Made by a program: the position numbers and the translations under genes
Part shown: piece after piece, positions 26,392-35,984 of the stretch
Layout of the letters: the number at the start of each line of letters is the position of its first letter
Position numbering within the stretch: the first letter of the stretch is position 1
The notes under the pieces: generated by a model
Seen by the model: only the letters and a program-made list of their open reading frames with translations
The model's database searches: none
Told to the model about the DNA's origin: nothing
NCBI GenBank assembly: GCA_963744275.1
Contig: CAVUSX010000013.1
Location: 30,020-94,019 of the forward strand
DNA length: 64,000 bases
Source: VAZQ01 sp963744275
GTDB lineage: Bacteria; Pseudomonadota; Alphaproteobacteria; Rhizobiales; Xanthobacteraceae
Direction of reading: 5' to 3'

Positions 26392-27628
26392 ACGGCTCGA
26401 CATCGCGCGGATCGGCCGGCGCGGCGACGGCATCGCGGATTCGCCTGCGGGCCCGCTCTATGTGCCCTACACGCTGCCGGGCGAGCGTGCGGAAGTCGAC
26501 CCCTGGCCCGGCCATCCCGACCGCCGCCATCTCCTGGCGATCGAGGTCGCGAGCCGCGAGCGCATCGCCGCCATCTGTCCGCATTTCGGGACCTGCGGGG
26601 GCTGCGCGTTGCAGCATTGGGCACCGGCGCCGTACCGCGATTGGAAGCGCGGCCTGGTGGTCGAGGCCCTCGCCGAGAGCGGATTTGCGGCGGCCGGCGC
26701 GCTGGTCGATCCGCTCATGGACGCCCATGGGGAAGGCCGCCGCCGCGCCGTCTTCCACGCCTGGCGGCGCGGGCACGACGTGCTCGAGGTCGGGTTCGCG
26801 GCGCTGCGCGCCCATCAGCTGGTGGCGATCGATCATTGTCCGGTGCTGGCGCCCTCGCTCGCCGGCGCGATCGAAGCCGCCTGGGCCATCGCGGAGGCGC
26901 TCGCCGCCGAGCGCAAGCCGCTCGACATCCAGGTGACTGCGACGCAAGCCGGCCTCGACATCGACGTGCGCGGTTCGGGGCCGCTGTCGCCCTCGCGCAT
27001 GACCGCACTGGCGCGGCTGGCGCAGACGCACGCCCTCGCCCGCCTGACCCGGCACGGCGAGACCGTCGCGCAGCGGGCGCTGCCGATCGTGACCATGGGC
27101 AGCGCCGCGGTGGTGCTGCCGCCGGGCGCCTTTCTGCAGGCCACCGCCGCCGGCGAGGCCGCCTTGGCGGCATTGGTGCTGGAGCATTGCGGGGCGGCCA
27201 AGAGCGTCGGCGATCTGTTCGCCGGCGTCGGACCATTCGCGCTGCGGCTGGCGGAACGCGCCAAGGTGCTGGCCGCGGAGCAGGACCCGGCCGCCGTGGC
27301 GGCGCTGCAAGAGGCCGCCAAGACGCCGCGCCTCAAGCCGATCACGGCGGAGCGGCGCGATCTCTTCACGCGGCCGTTCATGGCCAAGGAGCTGGCGCGC
27401 CTCGATGCCGTCGTGTTCGATCCGCCCCGGCAGGGCGCGCAGGCGCAGGCCGGCGAGCTGGCGGCGAGCCCGGTGCCGATCGTGGTGGCGGTATCGTGCA
27501 ATCCGCTGACATTCGCGCGCGATGCCAGAATTCTCGTCGACGGCGGCTATCGGCTGACGCGCGTGACCCCGGTCGATCAGTTCCTCTATTCCGCCCACGT
27601 GGAGCTGGTGGCGCGGTTCGAGAAGTAG
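26384..27628 (+). CDS. class I SAM-dependent RNA (uracil-C5) methyltransferase, RlmD/TrmA type
   Basis: A 414-residue enzyme with an N-terminal TRAM-like strand region. The 4Fe-4S ligands are CPHFGTCGGCALQHW plus the cysteine of DHCPVL. The SAM site is VGDLFAGVGPFALRLAERAK. The catalytic cysteine lies in VAVSCNPLTFARDAR, followed by GGYRLTRVTPVDQFLYSAHV. It probably makes m5U in 23S rRNA; the exact base is not determinable. The start is GTG 26384 (GTG 26375 possible), overlapping tlyA. Confidence 0.88.
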   Translation: MVERLDIARIGRRGDGIADSPAGPLYVPYTLPGERAEVDPWPGHPDRRHLLAIEVASRERIAAICPHFGTCGGCALQHWAPAPYRDWKRGLVVEALAESGFAAAGALVDPLMDAHGEGRRRAVFHAWRRGHDVLEVGFAALRAHQLVAIDHCPVLAPSLAGAIEAAWAIAEALAAERKPLDIQVTATQAGLDIDVRGSGPLSPSRMTALARLAQTHALARLTRHGETVAQRALPIVTMGSAAVVLPPGAFLQATAAGEAALAALVLEHCGAAKSVGDLFAGVGPFALRLAERAKVLAAEQDPAAVAALQEAAKTPRLKPITAERRDLFTRPFMAKELARLDAVVFDPPRQGAQAQAGELAASPVPIVVAVSCNPLTFARDARILVDGGYRLTRVTPVDQFLYSAHVELVARFEK

Positions 27629-27631
27629 AAA

Positions 27632-27735
27632 GTAGGATGGGTGAGCTCACAAGGGCGTTTACGCCCGTCTTCGCGGGCTATGCGAAACCCATCGGCGGCG
27701 GTTGATGGGTATCGCAAGAGCTCAACCCATCCTAC
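27632..27735. repeat. 104-bp palindromic repeat, copy 1
   Basis: An element bounded by GTAGGATGGGT and ACCCATCCTAC with the internal arms GAGCTC...AAGAGCTCAACCCATC and AAACCCATCGGCGGC. A second copy of the same length lies at 57057-57160. It starts 3 bases after the methyltransferase stop, between convergent genes. It has no coding content and looks like a small MITE/REP-type element. Confidence 0.8.
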
Positions 27736-27750
27736 AACTCTTCGGCCAGT

Positions 27751-28851
27751 CTAACCTTCCAGGCTTTCGGTCGACAAAATCTCGATGCCGAAGCCGTCGA
27801 GGCCGACATATTTCCATTTGCTGCCGGCCAGAAGCCGGATCGAGGAAATGCCGAGGTCCTTGAGAATTTGAGCGCCGAGGCCGATCTCCCGCCATTGGCG
27901 CGTGCGCGCCGCCTCGGACGCGGTGCCGCCCGACTGCGGGATGGCGCTCGCCGGCACGCCGGCGGCGCCGTCGCGCAGGAATACCAGCACGCCGCGCCCC
28001 TCGGCCTTGAAGCGCGCCAGCGTCGCGTGGATCGGCTTGGCGCCGCCGAACACGTCGCTGATGACGTCTTCGCGGTGCAGCCGCGCCAGCATGTTCCGGC
28101 CGTCGCCGATGCGGCCGTAGACGAAGGCCATGTGATGGACCTGATCGAACGGCGTGACATAGGAATAGCCGGCGAGCTTGCCGATCTCGCTCTCGAACTG
28201 GAACTCGCCCACCCGCTTGACCAGCTTGTCGCGCGCCTGCCGGTGGGCGATGAGATCGGCGATCGAAAGGCACTGCAGGCCGTGACGGCGGGCGAACTCG
28301 CTCACGCCGGCGCCCCGCATCACGGTGCCGTCGTCGTTCATCAGCTCGGCCAGCACGCCGACCGGCGCCAGATCGGCGAGGCGGCAGAGATCGACGCAGG
28401 CCTCGGTGTGACCGGAGCGCATGAGCACGCCGCCCTCCTTGGCGACCAGCGGAAAGACATGGCCCGGCCGCACGAAATCGGTGGCGCCGTTGTTGCCGTT
28501 GGCGAGCGCCCGCACCGTATTGCTGCGCTCCTCGGCCGAGATGCCGGTGGTCAGGCCGTGGCGCACGTCGACCGAGACCGTGAACGCGGTCCCGAGCGGA
28601 GCGTCGTTGAGGGCCACCATGGGATCGAGGTGCAGGCGCTTGGCTTCCTCGGGCGCCAGCGGCGCGCAGACGATGCCGGAGGTGTTGCGGATGATGAAGG
28701 CCATCTTCTCGGGCGTGCAGAGCGAGGCCGCCACGAACAGATCGCCCTCGTTCTCGCGATCGTTGTCGTCCGAGACGACCACGATCTCGCCCCTGGCGAA
28801 GGCCGCCACCGCCGCTTCCACGCGCCCACGAACATCGTTGAGGTCCGACAT
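27751..28851 (-). CDS. ribB: 3,4-dihydroxy-2-butanone 4-phosphate synthase with degenerate GTP cyclohydrolase II domain (RibBX type)
   Basis: A 366-residue riboflavin-pathway enzyme. Residues 1-200 are an intact RibB domain: VVVSDDNDRENEGDLFVAAS with the acidic metal site, VDVRHGLTTGISAEERS, RPGHVFPLVAKEGGVLMRSG, HTEACVDLCRLA. The C-terminal GCHII-like half reads LHREDVISDVFGGAKPIHAT, where the zinc cysteines (CxxGDxFGSxRCDC in active RibA) are absent. So only DHBP synthase activity is expected. ATG lies 3 bases after the aroC stop, so it is co-transcribed and has no room for its own FMN riboswitch. Confidence 0.92.
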   Translation of the reverse strand: MSDLNDVRGRVEAAVAAFARGEIVVVSDDNDRENEGDLFVAASLCTPEKMAFIIRNTSGIVCAPLAPEEAKRLHLDPMVALNDAPLGTAFTVSVDVRHGLTTGISAEERSNTVRALANGNNGATDFVRPGHVFPLVAKEGGVLMRSGHTEACVDLCRLADLAPVGVLAELMNDDGTVMRGAGVSEFARRHGLQCLSIADLIAHRQARDKLVKRVGEFQFESEIGKLAGYSYVTPFDQVHHMAFVYGRIGDGRNMLARLHREDVISDVFGGAKPIHATLARFKAEGRGVLVFLRDGAAGVPASAIPQSGGTASEAARTRQWREIGLGAQILKDLGISSIRLLAGSKWKYVGLDGFGIEILSTESLEG

Positions 28852-28854
28852 GCT

Positions 28855-29982
28855 CTAGCGACCGTCCGGCGGTGTGAAGGGCCACGGCGGGGGCGCGCCG
28901 ACCTGCCCGCGCTGACGCAGATAATGATCGGCGACCACGCATGCCACCATGGCCTCGCCGATCGGCACCGCGCGGATGCCGACGCAAGGATCGTGACGGC
29001 CCTTGGTGCTGATCTCGGTCTCGTTGCCGAAGCGGTCGACGGTGCGGCGCGGGGTCAGAATCGAGGAGGTCGGCTTGACGGCGAAGCGGGCCACGATCGG
29101 CTGTCCGGTCGAGATCCCGCCCAGGATGCCGCCCGCATTGTTGCTGAGGAACACCGGCTTGCCGTCGCGGCCGATGCGGATCTCGTCCCCGTTCTCCTCG
29201 CCGGAGAGCGCGGCGGCGCGAAAGCCGGCGCCGATCTCGACGCCCTTGACCGCATTGATGCCCATGAGGGCCGCGGCGAGATCGCCGTCGAGCTTGCCGT
29301 AGACCGGCGCGCCCAGACCGGCCGGCACCCCGTCCGCCACCACCTCGATGACGGCGCCGACCGAAGAGCCGGACTTGCGTACGCCGTCGAGATAGTCGGC
29401 GTAGAACGCCGCCTGCTTCGCGTCCGGGCAGAAGAACGGATTGCGGCCGACCTCGTCCCAATTCCAGTTGGCGCGATCGATGGCGTGCTCGCCCATCTGC
29501 ACCAGCGCGGCGCGCACCGTCATGGCCGGCACGATCTTGCGGGCGATGGCGCCGGCCGCGACCCGCATGGCGGTCTCGCGCGCCGACTGACGCCCGCCGC
29601 CCCGATAATCGCGCAGCCCGTATTTGACGTCATAGGTGTAATCGGCGTGACCCGGCCGGTATTTGTCCCTGAGGTCGGAATAATCCTTGGAGCGCTGATC
29701 GACGTTCTCGATCAGGAGCCCGATCGGGGTGCCGGTCGTCACTTGCGCTCCGGTCAGCTCGTCGGCGAACACGCCGGAGAGGATCTTGACCTGGTCGGGC
29801 TCCTGCCGCTGCGTGGTGAAGCGCGATTGGCCCGGCCGCCGCTTGTCGAGATAGGGCTGGATGTCGGCCTCGGTCAGCGGGATGCCGGGCGGGCAGCCGT
29901 CCACCACGCAGCCGATCGCCGGCCCGTGGCTCTCGCCAAAGGTGGTGACGCGGAAGAGGTGCCCGAAAGTGTTGAATGACAT
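28855..29982 (-). CDS. aroC: chorismate synthase
   Basis: A 375-residue enzyme that makes chorismate from EPSP with reduced FMN, the last shikimate step. Signatures: FRVTTFGESHGPAIGCVVDG at the start, PGHADYTYDVKYGLRDYRGG, GRQSARETAMRVAAGAIA, SGEENGDEIR, LSNNAGGILGGISTGQPI. Complete and of normal length. Part of the minus-strand run dnaJ-like, fabI, phosphatase, aroC, ribB. Confidence 0.96.
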   Translation of the reverse strand: MSFNTFGHLFRVTTFGESHGPAIGCVVDGCPPGIPLTEADIQPYLDKRRPGQSRFTTQRQEPDQVKILSGVFADELTGAQVTTGTPIGLLIENVDQRSKDYSDLRDKYRPGHADYTYDVKYGLRDYRGGGRQSARETAMRVAAGAIARKIVPAMTVRAALVQMGEHAIDRANWNWDEVGRNPFFCPDAKQAAFYADYLDGVRKSGSSVGAVIEVVADGVPAGLGAPVYGKLDGDLAAALMGINAVKGVEIGAGFRAAALSGEENGDEIRIGRDGKPVFLSNNAGGILGGISTGQPIVARFAVKPTSSILTPRRTVDRFGNETEISTKGRHDPCVGIRAVPIGEAMVACVVADHYLRQRGQVGAPPPWPFTPPDGR

Positions 29983-30048
29983 GGGTTGGTGCCTGGCGCC
30001 GTGTGGTAGCCCGCGTGCCTGCCGGGGTCAAATGGCGGGGCGCAGGCG

Positions 30049-30639
30049 TCACGCGTACCGGGTGATGCTGTTGGGCCCGAGAACATAGACCACGCTCTGA
30101 TCGATCGGCTCGTGCACGGCCTGCTCGGGCGGTGCGATGCCCAGGAGCGCGATCAGGGCGCGCCCGGTGCCGCCATGGGCGCAGACGACCGTGTCGCGCG
30201 CGAGCGTCGCGTACCAGGCCCCGACCCGCAGCGCCACCTGCCGGTAGTTCTCGCCGCCCGGCGGCACGAACTCCCACTTGTCGGTTTCCCGCCGCGCCAC
30301 CACGTCCGGGTCCCGCTGCATCACCTCGTCGTAGGTCAGCCCCTCCCATTCGCCGAAGCCGATCTCGGCCAGCCGCGGCTCGATCGCATAACCGGCGGGC
30401 GCGAGGCCGAGCGTCCCGCGCATGATCTCCATGGTGTCGCGCGCGCGCGAGAGCGGGCTCGACACATAATCGAAGCCCCCGGCCGCGCGGCCATCGCGGG
30501 CGAACAGGTCGCGAAGAATTTCGCCGCAGCAAGCCGCCTGCGCGCGGCCGGTCGGATTGAGCGGGATATCGCGGTGGCCCTGCAGCCGGCCGGCGATATT
30601 CCAGTCGGTCAGGCCGTGGCGGACGTAATAGAGCAGCAT
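30049..30639 (-). CDS. histidine phosphatase family protein
   Basis: A 196-residue phosphoglycerate mutase-like phosphatase. The catalytic RHG motif is in LLYYVRHGLTDWNIAGRLQG, SSPLSRARDTMEIM holds the arginine pocket, EIGFGEWEGLTYDEV the acid, and VVCAHGGTGRALIALL the second histidine. Substrate unknown. It starts 20 bases after the fabI stop and ends 67 bases before aroC. Confidence 0.9.
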   Translation of the reverse strand: MLLYYVRHGLTDWNIAGRLQGHRDIPLNPTGRAQAACCGEILRDLFARDGRAAGGFDYVSSPLSRARDTMEIMRGTLGLAPAGYAIEPRLAEIGFGEWEGLTYDEVMQRDPDVVARRETDKWEFVPPGGENYRQVALRVGAWYATLARDTVVCAHGGTGRALIALLGIAPPEQAVHEPIDQSVVYVLGPNSITRYA

Positions 30640-30658
30640 GAAAGCGGGCGCGGGCGCC

Positions 30659-31478
30659 TCACTCCTTGACCACGCTGATGTCGGGGGCGTCGGGGTGCTT
30701 CATGCCCACGATGTGATAGCCGGCATCGACGTGATGGATCTCGCCGGTGACGCCGCGCGACAGGTCGGAGAGCAGATACATGGCGGTGTCGCCGACCTCG
30801 TCGATGGTGACGTTGCGGCCGAGCGGCGCGTTGTATTCGTTCCAGCGCAGGATATAGCGGAAGTCGCCGATGCCGGCCGCCGCCAGCGTCTTGATCGGAC
30901 CCGCCGAGATGGCGTTGACGCGGATCTGCTGGCGCCCGAGATCGGCCGCCAGATAACGCACCGAGGCTTCGAGCGCCGCCTTGGCGACCCCCATGACGTT
31001 GTAGTGGGGCATCCACTTCTCGGCGCCGTAATAGGTGAGGGTGAGCAGCGAGCCGCCGGCCGGCATCAGCTTCTCGGCGCGCTGCGCGACCGCGGTGAAC
31101 GAGTAGCAGCTGATCAGCATCGTGCGGGAGAAGTTGTCGGACGTCGTGTCGACATAGCGCCCGTCGAGCTGATCTCTTGTCCGAGAAGGCGATCGCATGC
31201 ACCAGGAAGTCGAGCGTGCCCCACTTTTCCTCGAGCGTCGCGAATGCGGCATCGAGCGTCGCGGGGTCGGTGACGTCGCAATGACCGACCAACAATCCGC
31301 CGACCTCGCTCGCCAGCGGCTCGACCCGCTTCTTCAGCGCGTCGCCCTGATAGGTGAAAGCGATCTCGGCGCCCTGCGCGCGGCATGCCTTGGCGATGCC
31401 CCAGGCGATCGAGCGGTTGTTGGCGACCCCCATGATCAGGCCGCGCTTGCCGCGCATGAGGCCCGAGGCTTCCGGCAT
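30659..31478 (-). CDS. fabI: enoyl-[acyl-carrier-protein] reductase (one frame break)
   Basis: The NADH-dependent last enzyme of the fatty-acid elongation cycle, about 272 residues. GLIMGVANNRSIAWGIAKAC is the nucleotide site; DFLVHAIAFSDK is followed by a break near 31181, where one extra A separates AAG from GAT CAG CTC. Removing it gives FSDKDQLDGRYVDTT, the normal sequence. The catalytic YNVMGVAKAAL and RVNAISAGPIKTLAAAGIGD are intact, and it ends ISVVKE. Because this gene is usually essential, the break is probably an assembly error. Confidence 0.92.
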
Positions 31479-31589
31479 GCTGTCCTCGCTCTGCCGGCCG
31501 CATCCGGCCCACCCCTAATGACATAGGGCCACCGGACCTTCAAGCAGCGCAAGCGGCCGCCGCGCGGCGCATGCCGCCGGGCGGAGACC

Positions 31590-32586
31590 TCACGCCATGT
31601 CCTTGCGCGGATCGTAGGGCTTGGCCTCGCGCCACTTGCGCATCAGCTCGTCGAGATCGTGGTCATGGCCTTCGGGCAGCACGATGCGGACGCTGGCCAG
31701 GAGATCGCCCTTGCGCTCCTTGCCGGGGAAACCCTTGCCCTTGAGGCGGAAGGTGCGGCCCGAATTGGTGCCGGCCGGAATGGCCAATTCGACCGCGCCC
31801 TCGAGGGTGGGGACGCGCACCTTTCCGCCCAGCACGGCCTCGTAGAGGGTGACCGGCAGATCGAGCCGCAGGTCGGCGCCGTCGCGCTGGAACAGCGGAT
31901 GCGGCGTGACCGAAACGGTGATCAGGAGATCGCCGGCGGCCGCCGGCGCCCGGCAGCCCCTGCCCCTTGAGCCTGATCTGCTGGCCCTCGTCGAGACCGG
32001 GGGGGATCTTGACCTCGACCTCCTTGCCGGTGGGGAGCGCAACCCGCTTCTTCACGCCCTTGGCGGCCTCGGGCAGCGTGATCGTCAGCGCAGCCGCGAT
32101 GTCGCGGCCGGCAGCCGCGCCGAAATCCTCCGGCTCGAAATGAACGCCGCCGCCCGCACGACCGCCGCGCCCGGCGGCACCGCGTGCCCCGAACACATCC
32201 TTGAGAATATCCTCGAAGCCGCCGAAACCACGCGCGCCGGCGCGACCGCCCGCCGCCTGGGCACCCTCGGAGCCCCAGGTGAAGGTCTCGAAGCCGCCTT
32301 GCTGACCGAAGCCGCCCGCGCCACCCGGCTGGCGGCCGAAGCCTTCGAAGCCGTGGGAGCGCGGCTTGCCCTCGGCATCGATCTCGCCGGCATCGAACGC
32401 CTTGCGCTTGTCCTTGTCGCCGACGATCTCATAAGCCGCATTGAGCTCGGCGAAGCGCGATGCCGCCTTGGGATCGTGCTTGTTGGCATCCGGATGCAGC
32501 TTCTTGGCGAGCTTCCGGAAGGCGCTCTTGACCTCAGCCGCGTTGGCGCTGCGCGCCACCCCAAGGATCTCATAGGGGTCACGCAT
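31590..32586 (-). CDS. DnaJ/CbpA-type co-chaperone (one frame break)
   Basis: A Hsp40 of about 331 residues. The J domain (residues 1-65) has RDPYEILGVARSANAAEVKS and the HPD motif in KLAKKLHPDANKHD. A glycine/phenylalanine-rich linker follows (FGRQPGGAGGFGQQGGFETF). The C-terminal peptide-binding domains carry VEVKIPPGLDEGQQIRLKGQ and FRLKGKGFPGKERKGDLLAS. There is no zinc-finger domain, so it is CbpA-like. The frame changes near 31950 (LPGA to AAAGDLLITVSV) by a single base within a GC-rich run. Confidence 0.88.
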
Positions 32587-32754
32587 CGTCGGAACCTCCG
32601 CAACCTCGTCGTTTCATGCCGGGTATCGCTCCCCTCGCACCATGCCTCAATGTGGGGGGAGCTTGCCGCAAAGGCAACGCGCAACAGGCGGAAATCCAAC
32701 GGGTTTCCGGGCGCCGCCGCCGGTCGGACGGCCGTGCCGGGTCCGCGCGGGCCC

Positions 32755-33762
32755 CTACAGCGCGGCCAATTGCGGCATGACCCGGCGCGCGAACAGCTCG
32801 ATCGAGCCCAGCGCCTCGTCGAGCGACAGATCGCCGAAGACGAACTGGCCGACCAGATAATTGCTGCCGGTAACCGCGATCTGCCGGCGCAGCACGGCCG
32901 CGACCGTGTCGGGCGCGCCCGCGACGCCTTGGCCGACCTCGGCGAGCGCCTCGAAGGTGGGCGGTCGCGGATGCGCGTTGATGCGGTTATGCTTGCGGCG
33001 CAGATGGGTGAAGCTCGCGTGCCAGCGCGGATAGGCGCGCCGCGCCATGGCGAGCGCCTCGGCGTCGGTTGGCGCCACCACGATGAAACGCCCGAGCCCC
33101 ATCAGCGGCAGCGCCGCCGCGCCGCGGGCGTCGCGCCAGGCCGCCCGGAAGCTGTCGAAGGCGATGCAGGTTTCAGCCGGCGGATCGAGGCTGACCACCT
33201 GCAGGCCCTTGCGCGCCGCCCGTGCGGCGCTGTCGGGCGCATGCACCCCGTACCAGATCGGCGGATGCGGTTTCTGGAACGGCTCGAGCTCCATCGGCAC
33301 GTCGTCGAAATGGAAGAACTCGCCGTGGAAGGTCAGGCTGCGCTCGCTCAATCCCTTGACCACGAGCTCGAGCGCCTCGGCATAGATCTGCTGCGATTTG
33401 TCCGGGTCCTGTCCGTAATAGATGAGCTCGCTCGGCGAGGAGCCGCGGCCGAAGCCGATCTCGAGCCGCCCGCCGCTCATCTGATCGAGCATGCAGATTT
33501 CCTCGATCATGCGCAGCGGATGATAGAGCGGCAGCGCGTAGACCAGCGGGCCGAAGCGCAGCCGCCGCGTGCGTTGCGCGACCGCGGCCAGGAACACGCT
33601 CGGGCTCGGCGCCATGCCGAGCGGCGTCGCGTGGTGCTCGGCGACGTGATAGGCGTAGAAGCCGAGCCGATCATAGGCCTCGACGATCTGCAGCCGCGAT
33701 CGGTAGTAGTCGCTCAGCGCCTGATCATCGCGGTCGAGGTGATCGAAGACGCCGAACTCCAT
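32755..33762 (-). CDS. LLM-class flavin-dependent oxidoreductase
   Basis: A 335-residue bacterial luciferase-like monooxygenase. MEFGVFDHLDRDDQALSDYY opens the TIM barrel; YAYHVAEHHATPLGMAPSPS, RLRFGPLVYALPLYHPLRMI and GRLEIGFGRGSSPSELIYYG are typical blocks, and IWYGVHAPDSAARAARKGL is near the flavin site. It follows the VOC gene by 5 bases and likely acts in the same catabolic step series. ATG 33762 is the only start compatible with the family N-terminus. Confidence 0.88.
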   Translation of the reverse strand: MEFGVFDHLDRDDQALSDYYRSRLQIVEAYDRLGFYAYHVAEHHATPLGMAPSPSVFLAAVAQRTRRLRFGPLVYALPLYHPLRMIEEICMLDQMSGGRLEIGFGRGSSPSELIYYGQDPDKSQQIYAEALELVVKGLSERSLTFHGEFFHFDDVPMELEPFQKPHPPIWYGVHAPDSAARAARKGLQVVSLDPPAETCIAFDSFRAAWRDARGAAALPLMGLGRFIVVAPTDAEALAMARRAYPRWHASFTHLRRKHNRINAHPRPPTFEALAEVGQGVAGAPDTVAAVLRRQIAVTGSNYLVGQFVFGDLSLDEALGSIELFARRVMPQLAAL

Positions 33763-33767
33763 CCCGA

Positions 33768-34593
33768 TTACTCGTCCGTGACGTCGATCCAGACGCCGCC
33801 CGGGTCCGCCATCTGGAACTTGCCGCCGGCCTGCGCCGCCAGGAAGGCCTTGCGGGCGTCGGCCTCCTTGCTGCCGCCCAGCCGCATGGGCGCCACGTAG
33901 GGATTCATCCCGGAGGTCAACTCGACGTGCTGCTTGAACGCCTCGATGCTCTCCACCTTGAAGCCGATATGGTCGGGGCCGGGCCGCTTGATCGACATGT
34001 TCTCGAAGATCGGTATCGACCAGGGCAGGATCGAGAGCGTCACCCTGCCGTCGGTCAGATGATGGCCGCCCGCGGCCGGGTTCACGTTCTTGTTGCTGGG
34101 CTTGAGCTCGAACACGAACTGATAGAATTCGGCGCACCGCTCCGCATTCACGGTCCTGATCGCGAACTTGTTGAGGTAGCGGTCCTGGCTGCGGCCTTGC
34201 GGCGGCCTGCTCGGCGTAGACGCCGACCAGCTTGTCGCCTTCGTCCTTCTGGGCGAGATCGAAGATGTTGCCGTCCGGATCGTGGCCGCTGTAGTTGGCG
34301 AACGGCCGCGTCGACGGCCGCTTGACGATATTGGCCTGCGGAAACTTGATGCGGGCGCGCTCGATCACGGTATCGATGTCGTCGACCACCACCCCGAAGT
34401 GATCGAGGCCGCCCACATAGCCGTCGCGCAACGGATTGATGTTGAGCCCCACATAGCCGTCGCCCACCGTCACGGCGTTCAACGGCCGGCTGGTCTTGCC
34501 GGAGCGCTTGAGACCGAAAAAGGCCTCGTAGAAATTCGCCAGCATCGGATAGATCGGGCTGATCATGGCCATGTGATTGATCTTGGCGAACAT
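33768..34593 (-). CDS. two-domain VOC (glyoxalase/extradiol dioxygenase fold) protein (one frame break)
   Basis: About 274 residues in two vicinal-oxygen-chelate modules. Module 1: KINHMAMISPIYPMLANFYE, GGLDHFGVVVDDIDTVIERA, DPDGNIFDLAQ. Module 2: NKFAIRTVNAERCAEFYQFV, LTDGRVTLSILPW, GPDHIGFKVESIEAFKQHVE, DPGGVWIDVTDE. Metal-binding His and Glu/Asp positions look present. The frame changes near 34190 between AEQAAAR and SQDRYLNKFAIR. The reaction is uncertain; extradiol dioxygenase or isomerase are possible. Confidence 0.8.
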
Positions 34594-34819
34594 CGCTCTC
34601 TCCTTCGCTTCACTCCGCCCCGCTCGGGTGCACTTCCAAACGACCGGCGATCTCCTGCCGGGGCGGCATTCAGCCTTCACCCAAAGCCGAACCCCCGCCT
34701 GCCCTCCCCGGCTTGGCCGGGCAGGGTCGGTCGGGGGTTTGAAGCACCTCTATCGGGTGTCTCGCCGTCGACGAAACACCCTGGCGGCGAACCGCGCCGC
34801 GGCTCGCCGTGCGAGCCGC

Positions 34820-35755
34820 CTAGGGCTGCCGCGACGCCACGTAGGCGGCGAGCGCGATGATGTCGTCCTGGTCGAGCTTCGCCACCACCTGATTCATCAA
34901 CACGGTCCAGGTGCCGGTGCGATTGCCGCTCTTGATGTCCATCAGCTGGCGCGTGAGGTACATCGGATCGCGCCCCGCGATCGAGGGAATCTCGTTGAGG
35001 CCTTTGAGACCTTCGCCGTGACAGATCGCGCAGGCGACGGTCTTGCCGCCGCCGCCGGTCGTGGCCAAAGCCTCGCCCTTGGCGATGCTGCCGGGCGGAA
35101 CGTAAGCCACGAAACCACTGCGCGGATCGCGCGCCCGGGCCAGGGCCTCTTCCTGCGGCACCACGATGATGCGGCTGCCGATCGGCTCCTCGCCGCCACC
35201 GGGGGCGACGAAGCGCATGGCGCCCTCGCCCACGACGGTCTTCGGCACCTCGGCCTTCTCGACCACCTTGATATAGCCATCGCCCTGCTTGCGGGCGGAG
35301 AAATAATCGGCCGCCGCGCGTGCGTCCTCGGGCGAGATGCCCTTGGCGATGCCGACCATCACGCCGGTCCGGATGCCCTTGCGCTTTCCGCCCGCGAAAT
35401 CCCTGAGCGCGCGCATGATATAGGCGGAGTTGAGACCCGCCAGGCTGGCGGATTCGGGATGGCCGTCGCCGGTGGTCAGGTGGCAGAGCGCGCAGGCGCG
35501 CACCATGGGCTTGACCCCGTTGGCGACGACGGACGGCAGCGGGGCATGATCGGCGGGAAACCAATCCGGCGGCGCGAAGGCGTCGTTGATCTGCGCTTCG
35601 GTATATTGCTTGTCGCTGCCCGGAACCTTGACCACCTTGGCGGGGTCGGGAGCCGGCAATCCCTGCGGGGGAACCGGATAGGCCCAGTCCGGATCCGCCG
35701 CCAGCGCGGCGGTCGGCAGAAACGCAAGCACCAAAAGCCACATCAAACTTTTCAT
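34820..35755 (-). CDS. periplasmic diheme cytochrome c
   Basis: A 311-residue exported protein. ATG 35755 follows a GGGAGG site; signal peptide residues 1-20 (LLVLAFLPTAALAAD). Two c-type heme sites are seen: VRACALCHLTTGDG and VACAICHGEGLKG. Possible distal methionines lie after each (VMVGIAKGISPEDA; RDPMYLTRQLMDIK). Each half ends with the helix pattern of class I cytochromes (ARAAADYFSARKQ; DDIIALAAYVASRQ). Probably an electron carrier for a periplasmic dehydrogenase that is not encoded here. Confidence 0.88.
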   Translation of the reverse strand: MKSLMWLLVLAFLPTAALAADPDWAYPVPPQGLPAPDPAKVVKVPGSDKQYTEAQINDAFAPPDWFPADHAPLPSVVANGVKPMVRACALCHLTTGDGHPESASLAGLNSAYIMRALRDFAGGKRKGIRTGVMVGIAKGISPEDARAAADYFSARKQGDGYIKVVEKAEVPKTVVGEGAMRFVAPGGGEEPIGSRIIVVPQEEALARARDPRSGFVAYVPPGSIAKGEALATTGGGGKTVACAICHGEGLKGLNEIPSIAGRDPMYLTRQLMDIKSGNRTGTWTVLMNQVVAKLDQDDIIALAAYVASRQP

Positions 35756-35984
35756 CATCGCCTCCCAAAAGCTTTTTTCGATCCACACAGCGAAAGCAGC
35801 GGACAATATTGCCGTTCAAACCGGGGTACAAGCCCATATGGCGGCATCCGCCCCGAAAGGCTCGAGGGCGGCCGCACCTGCCCGGCGGGACCTCGGCCGG
35901 TTCACTTGACGTTCGCACGGCGGGCCGGCTAGCTCAGCCGCCGCGCCCGCTCTCTCCCCTGCCTGACGGCGCCGGAGCACATTC

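Noticed and set aside
28852..28854. FMN riboswitch before ribB
   Set aside because: Only 3 bases separate ribB from aroC, so there is no leader to hold one.
27868..29979. 703-residue plus-strand frame antisense to ribB and aroC
   Set aside because: Composition is typical of an antisense shadow (rich in Arg, His, Asp, Gly), while the minus strand encodes two textbook enzymes.
31590..32586. True pseudogene status for the DnaJ-like gene (and for fabI, pirin and others)
   Set aside because: Each has a single-base break with full conservation on both sides; decay would also erode motifs, as seen in the AbiEii and higB remnants.
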